From positions 1-10,960 of the forward strand of contig JNEM01011869.1 of the NCBI GenBank assembly GCA_000697335.1: DNA of 10,960 nt, in the 5' to 3' direction. Positions 1 through 8,389 of the stretch are shown here, piece after piece; within the stretch, counting starts at the first letter, position 1, and each line of letters begins with the position of its first letter. This DNA comes from Conidiobolus incongruus B7586 (Eukaryota; Entomophthoromycota; Entomophthoromycetes; Entomophthorales; Conidiobolaceae). A model generated the notes under the pieces. It saw only the letters and a program-made list of their open reading frames with translations, ran no database searches and was not told where the DNA came from. The position numbers were made by a program, and so were the translations under genes.

Positions 1-1000
1 TAATTTAATTCCTTTATAAAAAATTAAAAACACTACCATATTTGATTATATATTAGATTATAATCTATCAAATTATAATTAAATCAGAAAATCAAAATAT
101 ATCTTTATTAAAAAATTAATTTATATTAATATATTATTTTAATTTATGAAATATTAGATTTAAATCTTTAATAACAAAGAAAACTATTTAAATATTAAAT
201 ATTTAATAAGTATATAGCAAAAAGTTATAGATAATAATAAAAAATATTAATTTAGAATTATATATTTATATTAATTATATATGAAAAATAATTTTAGTTT
301 TAATTTTAAAATTAATTTCATTAATGAATTTCTATGATAATTTTAAATAAAGCATCAAGTAGTATTGTTATATATTATTCACTAAAAATATATAAATAAT
401 AAATATTTCAAAATTTATTCAAAATTTATTCAAAATTATTATTCAATTGACTAAATCAACCAAAAATACTATTTTTAATTTTAAGCCTCACTTAAAGTCT
501 AATACTTATGGAAAGGTTAAATTAGATTATTTCTCATTATAATATGGTTAAACTTACAAATTCGAACAAAAAATTTGAGAACCATTAAATAAACATGAAA
601 GGAATTATTTTTATCAATTCAAAATAGATATAGCAATGAATGTCATTGAAAGTATTTTAGTAAAATAAAATCATTTTATTAGGGTTTTATAATTTCTTTC
701 AATCAAATGAAATGTAGTTTTATATGTTTAAATTAGGTACTATTATTATTTCTAGAATATGACACAAATCAATTGTCGAAAAAGACTCATATATGTATGA
801 ATGCAAAGTTAACTTGATTTAGGAATAAAAAAAGTTAGTTTAGAGTTTTATAATCATATTACATGTCAAATAAAATTTGGTATTTTTAGAATTGAATTCA
901 ATACCCCATTATCATTCATATAAATTTTATTTTTTAATTATATAATAATTATTATTATTATTTCAAAATGCTTTGAAACTAATAATTTCTCACTTACATT
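1..1000. other. AT-rich gene-free stretch
   Basis: No open frame of convincing length or codon use is seen on either strand, and no tRNA or other RNA gene. The composition is almost entirely A and T with many homopolymer runs. The only structured item is a short 11-base tandem repeat near 410-442. The last bases hold the 3' flank of the minus-strand gene that ends at 1007. Confidence 0.7.
410..442. repeat. Short 11-bp tandem repeat
   Basis: The unit aaaatttattc occurs twice exactly (410-420 and 421-431), followed by a third, imperfect unit. It is a simple-sequence array in AT-rich DNA with no evident function. Confidence 0.7.
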
Positions 1001-1006
1001 GATAAT

Positions 1007-1669
1007 TTAGTTCTGGGCAGGACCCGATCCATCACTATAAAATGCAAAACAGTTATCGTATTCTTGTGGTGTCCACTCCTTCACATCTTTATAAACTAGT
1101 TTGAGTTCTTGTCGAAGTCGATTCCAGCTATAAATTGCTAAACTTTTTTCATTTAATAGATCATTCCAGTCACTGGATAAGGCAATGAATTAAATTTCTA
1201 TTTTCATAAACTGAACTTTTAATTTTTATAAATAACCACTTCCAGTAATTATTTAATGTCGGGTGTTAACACTGACAACAATGGGCTTTACGAGCTTAAA
1301 CGGGGAATCGCCAGTGGTAAACGATAAATTACCACGTAATTAAGGGAAATTATTGGGGTTCACCAAAGTAGGTGAAAATGACTTGTTACGAATCGGGTTC
1401 TTTGAATAAAGTAAATATCTCACGCTCGTCACGACTCAACACTTTTGTGAGGGCTACGAGAAAACTTAGAGACGGTATACTTTTGAAAATGAAGATAGAA
1501 GATGTGTTTATTAGTTTGCTTGTGATAATCTTATATTAGGTTCCATTGTTGATTTTTGTGGAGATGAATGACTTACGGGCGGAAAGTAATAGGATCAACT
1601 AGTTCATGGGGTGTGATATCTCCAATGTGACTTCTTGAATCCTGCGGTAATCGGAGTTTCTTGAGTAAT
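1007..1669 (-). CDS. Unrecognised spliced gene, 5' end not found
   Basis: Three minus-strand pieces join in frame. Exon A runs from about 1669 to 1577 and reads LLKKLRLPQDSRSHIG, then ITPHELVDPITFRP. It ends at a consensus GTAAGT donor. Exon B (1479-1390) follows a 97-base intron that has a CTAAT branch-like site and a pyrimidine tract. It reads IPSLSFLVALTKVLSRDERE, then IFTLFKEPD. Exon C (1172-1007) reads DWNDLLNEKSLAIYSWNRLR, then contains KEWTPQEYDN and ends SDGSGPAQN before TAA. Codon use and base composition are clearly coding-like compared with the surroundings. The exon A to B join is well supported. The B to C join (GTAACA donor, TTATCCAG acceptor) keeps frame but is weaker, because exon B alone also reaches a TAA at 1386-1388. 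No ATG is in frame in exon A, so at least one 5' exon is missing from this model. No family is recognised. The product looks helical and hydrophilic, with no membrane segment in the visible part. Confidence 0.5.
1257..1389 (-). ncRNA. Candidate structured RNA inside an intron (or mobile-element remnant)
   Basis: This block is much GC-richer than its flanks, but it has no open frame that continues the neighbouring exons. It holds several inverted repeats: TTCACC/GGTGAA (1359-1364 with 1371-1376), GTGGTAA/TTACCAC (1314-1320 with 1329-1335), and a 10-pair stem between 1307-1316 and 1270-1279. The third stem needs three G-U pairs that exist only in the minus-strand transcript; on the plus strand they are A-C mismatches. 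This favours a minus-strand RNA, the same strand as the host gene. An ACA followed by three bases lies at the 3' edge (1259-1257), as in H/ACA snoRNAs, but no clear H box was found. The second and third stems share bases 1314-1316, so they cannot both form at once. Alternative: a solo LTR, because TGTTGAG (1442) and CCGACA (1257) resemble LTR ends. No target-site duplication was found. Confidence 0.3.
1480..1576 (-). other. Probable spliceosomal intron (exon A-B)
   Basis: This 97-base intron has donor GTAAGT just after the FRP codons, the branch-like AACTAAT and a pyrimidine-rich stretch before the CAAAAG acceptor. Joining across it gives an uninterrupted frame of about 60 codons in a region where the unspliced frames stop quickly. 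Confidence 0.5.
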
Positions 1670-1699
1670 TGACAGGATTATTCTCCATCATTAACATTG

Positions 1700-2190
1700 A
1701 AATGTGATCATGGATTAAATCAAGATTTATTTAGTTTTTTTGCTCAATATTTATAATATATTTTTATCCTTTCGCATTGATTTTTCTTAAACAATAGTGC
1801 TAATTACTGCCTACATCAACTGCTTTACTAGCACCAATCCCTTTATTGAAATAGGTTCAAATAACAAAAGCGTATTTAATTTATTTTAATCATTAATCCA
1901 TTTTAAAATTTTATGATTAACAAATTTTAGAATGAAATTAAAGAACGTATCAAGTAATCATTATTCAATTAATATGTAAAAATAAACTAATATTTTTGAA
2001 TATTAAGATTATATCATCACTTTATTATATATAATCATAAAAACAATCTTTCAACTTGATTTTATTGAAAAATTATGGCGTTAATTAACATTCATCCACA
2101 AATTTTAATTCAAAATCTGGTAATAAGCACAAAATATTACATTGTGTTCAATTTAATCAATTTATAGAAAATAGGATATTGACCTTTTAT
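1700..2190. other. Intergenic stretch, no assigned gene
   Basis: This stretch is mostly AT-rich. A slightly GC-richer patch at 1795-1880 could hold a missing 5' exon of the minus-strand gene (it reads KGIGASKAVDVGSN on that strand). It could equally be a plus-strand exon after a pyrimidine-rich TAG acceptor (reading ITAYINCFTSTNPFIEIG). Neither reading is supported well enough to call. Confidence 0.5.
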
Positions 2191-2197
2191 CAAATAC

Positions 2198-2205
2198 TAT
2201 AAATA
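2198..2205 (+). promoter_or_regulatory. TATA-like box of the 2248 gene
   Basis: TATAAATA lies 43 bases upstream of the ATG at 2248. AT-rich DNA makes chance matches common. The intact paralogue at 9985-10224 has TATAAAAG at almost the same distance (44 bases) from its ATG, which raises the likelihood for both. Confidence 0.35.
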
Positions 2206-2247
2206 ATGAAAGAGTTGATGGATAATAAATTAATACTGATTCCAACA

Positions 2248-2664
2248 ATGAAAGCTATTAATACCCTACTGTTTTTATTTTCCTTATTATAGGCCCAAGC
2301 TAAGGATTACAAAGCCAACAACGATAATCAATATCACGCCGTCAAAAATCCAGCCAACGACGAACACTGAGTGATTGATGAACCTCTGTGCTTTGTGAGA
2401 GCTTGTGATCCACAAAGAGACAATTTCCCGCAATATTAGGTTGTCCCATGTGAGGACCAAGATTCCAGAGTGCCTCACATCGTAAAATGTGAGGGTAAGG
2501 GATGTCCCAAGGTAAATAACGAAAGCCAAGGATCCAATAGTGATAACAATATATTCACATGTCAGAGTATTGGATGTACTGATAATCAGGGGAAGTATCC
2601 AGCACCCAAGCATTCCTATGGAATTAGTGCAAGTGACCAAAGCTTTTACAATCCCCAATTTTAA
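2248..2664 (+). pseudogene. Secreted C-x4-C motif protein, interrupted frame
   Basis: A single frame runs from ATG 2248 to TAA 2662-2664, 138 codons. It begins MKAINTLLFLFSLL and continues AQAKDYKANND, a typical secretory signal peptide. It matches the start of the intact gene at the other end of the window (MKYINTFLILIISS). The mature part carries EPLCFVRACDP, IVKCEGKGCPK and FTCQSIGCTDN, three C-x4-C motifs like the PLCIGKGCH units of that paralogue. Three in-frame stops interrupt it: TAG at codon 15, TGA at codon 41 and TAG at codon 64. All can arise by one transition from CAG, CGA or TGG. No indel is needed to follow the similarity, and base composition is still gene-like, so the loss appears recent. 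No splice donor upstream of the first stop would remove it, and no in-frame ATG follows the last stop. Function is unknown. The antisense strand has a 123-codon open frame, which I regard as a shadow. Confidence 0.75.
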
Positions 2665-2769
2665 TTCCGAAATTATTGAAATAAATAATATTAGGATGAA
2701 TATTGATTATAGGAAATGATCTAATATAAATTAATTTTAAAAAGTTTTTTTAATAATTATTTATTGTAT

Positions 2770-4250
2770 TTAATTCAACAATTTTTCAACCCTGACTCGA
2801 CAGCATTCCATCAATTCCAAACTATTCAACTTATTCAAAAACTCCCTAGTTTCAAATTGCCATCCCATGTGATATGTATTTGGAAATTGTTCCAAACTAG
2901 AAAAAACCATAGCCAGCACCTTCTTCTTCTGCTGAGGTGATAGAGTTTCAACACGGTTCCAGTTGGCATTCAACAGCTGGATGGCCGATGTAGCATTTTT
3001 GTAAACGTAGCCAATTTCTGAAACGAGGCTCAAAAATTTGGTGAATTTTGCAGAATCTTTGGGAAGATGAGGGAGATGGCTGAAGATCCACCCGATAAGG
3101 AGATAGATCGGAGGTTTGGTGGGTTCGAACTTGATGAATTCGTACTTCAAATTATTTGGTTCGATACTTTCAGATTGAGTTTGGCATAGTCTGAGGAATG
3201 TTTGCAAGAATTTGAGCTGGAGATTGGAGTCGCTCCATAAATGTCTGAATGTAATCCATCTCATCGTACTTTGGAGTTCTTTAAAATCTTGAATCATATC
3301 TAATCTGATCATGTAGGCCTTAGGGCTGAGACGGTCCCTGGTTTGGGCATTGTTCACTTTAAAAATTGATAATAATCGGTTCCAAATTTGCATGGCCAAA
3401 TCCGAGCCATTGTCCTGGTAATATTGGAATAATTGGAGGTAGTAATGTTGACGTAATGAAATATTCGCTTTCTCCAACTGTTGTAAGAGTTCAAAACTGT
3501 CATCGATTCTACCTTTCTTGGCTAATACTAAAGTCAAATTTTTGGTATACAGTGGAGTATGGGGAATATTAAAGTAAATGGCAGCGGAATGAACTAAACT
3601 AATTATTTAGATAAATTGCATTAGTTTTAACTGATATAAAACTTACTGGCCGATGCCTTATCCCACAGCTGCTTGGAGGTGAATAATTGCAACCACTTGC
3701 CAAAACAATAGGCATTAACATTCATATCGAATCCAATTAACAATTTATTACGGTCTTTTAAGTAAAATCCTATAATATCAGTCACAAAATCTATATCCTT
3801 TGCCAATTTAAATATTATGTAATTGATATATAGCCCAAAATGGTCTAAACTTCCAAATTTCAATTTAAGATTATCGTATATCTCATTAGAAGATTTGTGT
3901 ATCTTGTATTGTGATAAGATAGAGTCCAAGGTTTCAATATCATTCAAAGTTAATTTATGATCTTTGGGAACCCAACTTAAATTCGTTGTCTCCATATCTT
4001 TTAAATTAGTCGAAGATCCCCAATAAGGTTTACAGTACAAGGCATACAACTGCTTGGAAAGGTATTTCTGGTCAACATCACTATTATAAAGTCTGAAGAA
4101 GCTTCCATCTTCGTTATACGGAGTAACCAATTTGGGGTGAATTTGATCTGTACTCGGTAAAGAAGGTAATTTAAAATTTGGTATAGAATTAATTATTGTC
4201 GTGGAATATTTTCTATTTTGGGATATTAATATTAATCTTTTGGATAACAT
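2770..4250 (-). CDS. Mitochondrial helical-repeat (PPR-like) protein, two exons
   Basis: Exon 1 is 4250-3647 and exon 2 is 3593-2770. They join in phase 1 to give 475 residues ending in TAA. The N-terminus MLSKRLILISQNRKYST is rich in Arg, Lys, Ser and Leu and has no acid. It is a classical fungal matrix-targeting presequence, with an R-x-Y-S type cleavage context near residues 13-17. From about residue 150 onward the chain is a series of predicted amphipathic helix pairs. Examples are KNLTLVLAKKGRIDDSFELL near residues 219-238 and LRQHYYLQLFQYYQDNG, the pattern seen in fungal PPR and other alpha-solenoid proteins that act on mitochondrial transcripts or translation. Conserved PPR residues are too diverged to name the orthologue (ATP, COB or COX expression factors are possible). 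There are no membrane segments. Start: this is the first ATG and gives the full presequence. The apparent M of a separate downstream frame at 3537 is a TTG inside exon 2. Coding is certain, PPR-like is likely, and the specific role is unknown. Confidence 0.85.
3594..3646 (-). other. 53-base spliceosomal intron
   Basis: The donor is A|GTAAGT, the branch-like site is AACTAATGC, and the acceptor TTTAG ends at 3594. Removing it splits an Ile codon (A|TT) and joins 604 and 824 coding bases into one frame. A second AG five bases earlier (ATTAG, ending 3599) would place a stop right after the junction, so the downstream AG must be used for full-length protein. Confidence 0.85.
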
Positions 4251-4259
4251 TTGATTTGA

Positions 4260-5955
4260 TCTAATTTAAATAACAAAGGATTTTATCAGATTAATAATTA
4301 ATATTTAATAATTAAATAAATAGACATTAAAATTCTACAAGTAAATATTATTTAAATTTTTGAATTGGGAGATATTAGTAAAAAAATTTAAATATAATAT
4401 TATAGTGTTGAAATTTGAATGCACTGTTTTTTATCAATATTAAATTATAAATAATCTTTAAATACATTAATATATTAAATATTTATATTATGGGATTAAT
4501 TTAATTTGAAATTTCCCATTTTATCACAATTTTGTCAATTTTTAAAAAAGCAATAATACCTTAAAAATTCTAATAATTTTGAGAATTTCATACTAAATTT
4601 TAACATTATTTAACTGTCAAAATACCTTGATAATATTGCAATATTAATGAAGATTCATTTATTAAAATATCTCTATTAAGTCTAAATTTAATAACAGTGT
4701 TAGAATTTGTTCCATTATAAATAACAGGATCTAATTATCCAGTTTCATCCAAATACATACAAATAATTACAGTTAGAAAAAATATCAAAATATCAAATTT
4801 ACCAACCAATTCATATATTAAATTTTAAATACAATTCTTCGATATAAGAGCTTTATGGAAAACTGCATTTAACTGTAAGCTAATATGATTAGCTTATATA
4901 CAACATTATCTATTTTTCATTCGTAAAGTATCCAATTGAATAGTTTAGTTAATAATAATGTTCCATTAAAGATATATAACAGATTATTCGAAAGCGATAT
5001 AACTATGAAGATAATTAAAAAATTTCATTAATATTAATTCTATCAGTTGTTAGCAAAAGCATGATAATATCAAATTACAGTGACCTTTATACATATGATT
5101 AATACTCGAATATTGAAAAATATGTTCAAATTCATCATCTTAGATATCAGATGTTTTTATTTGAAAGAAATTGGATATATGTAGTTACATATATCATTCA
5201 AATGTTGATTTTTAAATTATTTACACTAGTTGATTGATATTTACTAAAATTGATATTAATAAAAATGAAAATATTAAATAAATTCTATCTGTTGAATAAG
5301 TCATTTATCATAAAGTGAAATGAAAAATATTATTTTATAAAGCAGATATTTTATACTAAAACCTTATTAAAATAATAGGTTAGTATTTGATATATTACTA
5401 ATAAATGAAATATCTAATATTAACATATTAAAACTAAGAAATAGATAAATAAATTAATATTATGGTATAAATATCATATGTATTAAATTAATCAATAAAA
5501 AATTCTGTGGTATAAAAATCAATTTTGTAATTCTCAATATTTTTTATAATAAAATATTATAAGCTAGATCAAAACTAATACCACTTAATTTTTCAATGTC
5601 CCCCTTATTTTTCAATAATATTACTGAAATGCTTTTTTATATTATATTATAATCTGATTTTAAAGTTATATATTAAATTATTAAAGTTGAAATTAGAATA
5701 TAATTTTTTTCCTGAAACAAATTCAGTAACTAATAATGATATATATAATTATAATTATAAGGGTTTATGCCTAGTAAATATGAAGAATATAAAAATCAAA
5801 ACTAGCTATTTAATTTACAAAACTTGATAAATTTAGGTTTGTATGTATTTTTATTATAATTTTATTAGTGCAGAAATTAAGTAATGGCATAATTTTAAAA
5901 TTAAAATTAAACAAATAAATTAATAAATAATATATAAAAATTAATTAATAATATA
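4260..5955. other. AT-rich desert
   Basis: About 1.7 kb without any supported gene on either strand. Composition is near saturation for A and T. One perfect 9-bp inverted repeat with a 3-base loop is at 4876-4896 (TAAGCTAAT / ATTAGCTTA). No recognisable transposon protein was found here, although very decayed elements could be hidden. Confidence 0.65.
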
Positions 5956-5965
5956 AAATTAATAG

Positions 5966-7000
5966 CCTCTTTTATTATTAATAATTCTTTTCCATACTTT
6001 TGGTAAGCTTCTAATACCTAAAAAACAATTCTTTTTATTAAGGACTGAAATTTGATGTTTTACAAACTAATTTAATTTGTTTGCAGGAATTTTTTTTCTT
6101 GCAAGCTATTTTTTTAATTGTCTAAAACAATTATAATCACATGGGTTATAATCAAGTGAATATACTAGATGTGGTAACTCCCTCCAATTTTTTTATATAA
6201 AAAATTTTTTATAGCTTTAACTTTATATATTTTGCAATTATCATGCAAAATAATAGGTATCTTTAATTTATATTGAAAACACCATTTAGAAATTGTTTTA
6301 TTTAAAAAGGTAATATATAACTTACTATTAATTGATTTTCCTTGAGGTATTAAATAAGAAAACCATATACCATTATAATCCATTACAACAATTAACATTC
6401 ACTTATATTTAAAGTACTTATTTATTAGAATTTATAAAGGGGATTAATTTAACTTAACCTAATATCTTGTTTTATTTTTAGGTAAAGGATTATATAAAAG
6501 AATCTAAAATTCATCAATTGTAAGTATTCACTGTAAAAACCTTTGTTTTTAGTTATACCTTAATAAATTTAGTTTAGCTATAGCTACTTTAATTTTTTTT
6601 TAAGCTTTTGTTAAATTATAAGATATCTATTTTATATTTTTATTAATTAATCTAAGTTTAAACTTAAGTAAATATAACATGCTTGTATAATTAACATTAA
6701 ATTACTTTAATAGTTCTCTAATAGAAATAAAAAGGTATTTCTTAATATATTTTTTTACTCTATTAATAAATGAAAGAGTAATAGTAGAAATTAATCTTTT
6801 AGATTTTGGTAAATTTTGAATAATGTCCCTTCTAGCTTTAAAATCACAAATCTAGTAATATATGGTAGTTTTAGATAAAACACTATCTTTATAAGCTGTT
6901 TACAAGTTTTAGATGATTTTAGAGGGTTTATGGTTAAGTTTTAAAGATACAAAAATAAAAGCCTTTTAATAATTATAATCTAGTTTAAGCATGATTAAAT
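5966..7000 (-). mobile_element. Mariner DNA transposon, decayed copy 1
   Basis: The minus strand encodes a nearly colinear mariner transposase from about 6992 (N-terminus) to 5978 (C-terminus). Recognisable parts in order are a helix-turn-helix region, AKLNLLRYN, LTIDEF (first catalytic Asp, normally GDEKW), MDYNGIWFSYLIPQGKSINS, IILHDNCKIYKVKAIKNFL (second Asp) and LPHLVYSLDYNPCDYNCF (third Asp, normally SPDLAPSDYHLF). The C-terminal KLTKSMEKNY matches the usual KLP-x-W end. About 34 residues separate the second and third Asp, the DD34D class. Roughly 16 in-frame stops interrupt it, several of them where the family has Gln or Trp (for example in DEF-stop-I and RY-stop-V). There is one frame change in an A7 run between FLYKK and WRELPH near 6190. 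The longest open piece is 6165-6398. Terminal inverted repeats and TA duplications could not be fixed in this AT-rich sequence. Confidence 0.88.
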
Positions 7001-7029
7001 TTAAGTATAAATTTTAAAATCAAAATATT

Positions 7030-7330
7030 TTAATAAAAAAAATAATTAAAATTGAATATATATATATATAGTTTGAAAATATTTATTTTCCTATATATTT
7101 TATATATATATAATCTTTCAAAATGTATAATATGTTTGAAAGATCAGAAATTAAAAAATTTGCCATTTCTTAATTTCCATACTAATAATATTATTGATAT
7201 TCAATTGGATTATTTATACAATTATTAGTTATATTATAATTTATATTTCTAAGTAATAGTTTTTTTTGAAAATTCAATATAAATTAACAATCTAGCATAT
7301 AATTTATATAAAACATATATATTATAAAAT
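7030..7330. other. Spacer between the two mariner copies
   Basis: This is AT-rich sequence with TA microsatellites (around 7057-7070 and 7100-7112) and a perfect 10-bp inverted repeat (7113-7122 with 7135-7144). No gene is seen. It does not obviously match the sequence before copy 1, so a simple tandem duplication of a larger unit is not supported by eye. Confidence 0.5.
7113..7144. repeat. Perfect 10-bp inverted repeat, 12-base loop
   Basis: ATCTTTCAAA and TTTGAAAGAT flank a 12-base loop. It lies between the two mariner copies, about 120 bases outside the N-terminal end of the copy 1 transposase. It could be a terminal or subterminal piece of an element, or chance. Confidence 0.5.
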
Positions 7331-7334
7331 CAAT

Positions 7335-8370
7335 ACTTTTCTAGATTATTAATAGGTTTATGTATTTTTAATGAACTTTAATTCTTAAATGTAGTTTCTT
7401 GATTTTTAAAGTTAAAACTTGATATTTTACCAATTAATTAAATTAATATATAATAAATTTCTTTTGTATGAGTTTATCTTTTAATTGCCTGAAGTAATTA
7501 TAGTAACTTTAATTATAATATAGTGAATTTACTAGATATGATTGCTTTTTTAATTATTTATAATTTTAAAGTTATTTATAAATTTGACTTTATATATTTT
7601 ATAACTATGATATAGAAATTATAAGTAATTTGCAGTTAAAAGAAAAAAAACAAGTCAAACATAATTTATTAATAAAAGCAATATAAAACTTATTATTAAT
7701 AAATTTTCCTTCAATAACTAAGTAAAATTAGTATATATTATAATAACTTAATAAATATTTGATATTTATTTATAAATAGAATAATAATTTATTTGAATTT
7801 ATAAAAAATTATATTAGCTTAACTAAATATTTTGATTTGTTTTTTAGTAAAATATCATATAATATGAATTATAATCCATCGATTATAATAATCTATTATA
7901 AAATGTTTTGTTTTTAGTTATACATTAATAGGTCTTATCTTGCTATAATTATTCTAGCTCTATTTAAGCTTTAATGGAATTATAAAATATTTATTTTATA
8001 TTTTTATTATTTTATTTAAGGTTATACTTTAATATATATAATATATTAATAGAGCTAATATAATAATATCTTGATAACTCATAAAATAGAACAAAATGAT
8101 ATCTTTTAGTATTTTTTTATTCTATTAATTTTTAAATTTTAATAGTTAATATTAATCTTATAGGATTTGATATATTATATAAAATTATTTTAAATTTATA
8201 ATAATTAACTTGGCAATAAATAATTAATTTAATTAAAACATCATCTTTTTAAAATATTTATATAATTGAGATAATTTCAAAGTATAAATGATTAAACTAT
8301 ACTATTACTTAAATAAGGAACTTTTAATAATTACTCTTTGGTTTAAATATAATTGAATTAAATTATAGAT
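7335..8370 (-). mobile_element. Mariner DNA transposon, older decayed copy 2
   Basis: This region aligns by eye with copy 1 in the same orientation along its whole length, at a steady offset of about 1,365-1,370 bases and with few indels. Transposase remnants read YLVNSLYYN and YYNYFRQ where copy 1 has HLVYSLDYN and DYNCFRQ, and LYHSYKIYKVKFINNF where copy 1 has LHDNCKIYKVKAIKNF. The second catalytic Asp has become His or been lost, and Tyr replaces the first Asp of the SPD motif. Many stops are present. Changes include transversions, so this copy is older or has decayed further. No open frame of any length remains. Ends are estimated from the alignment to copy 1, and no inverted repeats were resolved. 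Confidence 0.78.
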
Positions 8371-8389
8371 TTTCAGAATTTAATTTTAC

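Noticed and set aside
480-600. Possible tRNA from a TTCGAAC near 560
   Set aside because: No acceptor, D-arm or anticodon stem pairs around it, and the neighbouring bases are nearly all A and T.
1257-1442. Solo LTR on the minus strand with TGTTGAG...CCGACA ends
   Set aside because: The ends look LTR-like, but flanking bases (aaaag and ttaaa) do not form a target duplication. No primer-binding site or polypurine tract is adjacent, and the 1390-1442 part reads as exon in frame with its neighbour. It is kept only as an alternative.
2287-2658. 123-codon hydrophobic open frame on the minus strand
   Set aside because: It lies exactly antisense to the secreted-protein frame on the plus strand, whose signal peptide and Cys motifs match a paralogue. 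Its long hydrophobic stretches are what antisense of Asn/Asp/Lys-rich coding gives.
2470-2664. Separate 64-codon gene on the plus strand
   Set aside because: It opens at a GTG and is only the downstream part of the frame that begins at ATG 2248. It has no start codon or promoter of its own.
2248-2664. Stop codons reassigned to amino acids (alternative nuclear code)
   Set aside because: The 475-codon mitochondrial protein gene contains no internal TAA, TAG or TGA. In mariner, TAG stands at conserved Trp positions while TAA and TAG also stand at Gln-like positions, so no consistent reassignment fits.
3366-3572. 68-codon plus-strand open frame
   Set aside because: It is antisense to exon 2 of the mitochondrial protein gene, with no features of its own.
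4876-4896. Hairpin resembling a terminator
   Set aside because: It is a perfect 9-bp inverted repeat, but in eukaryotic AT-rich intergenic DNA, with no gene ending nearby. Chance is likely.
6165-6398. Stand-alone 77-residue gene
   Set aside because: It is the longest stop-free piece of the decayed mariner transposase. Both flanking sequences continue the same protein.
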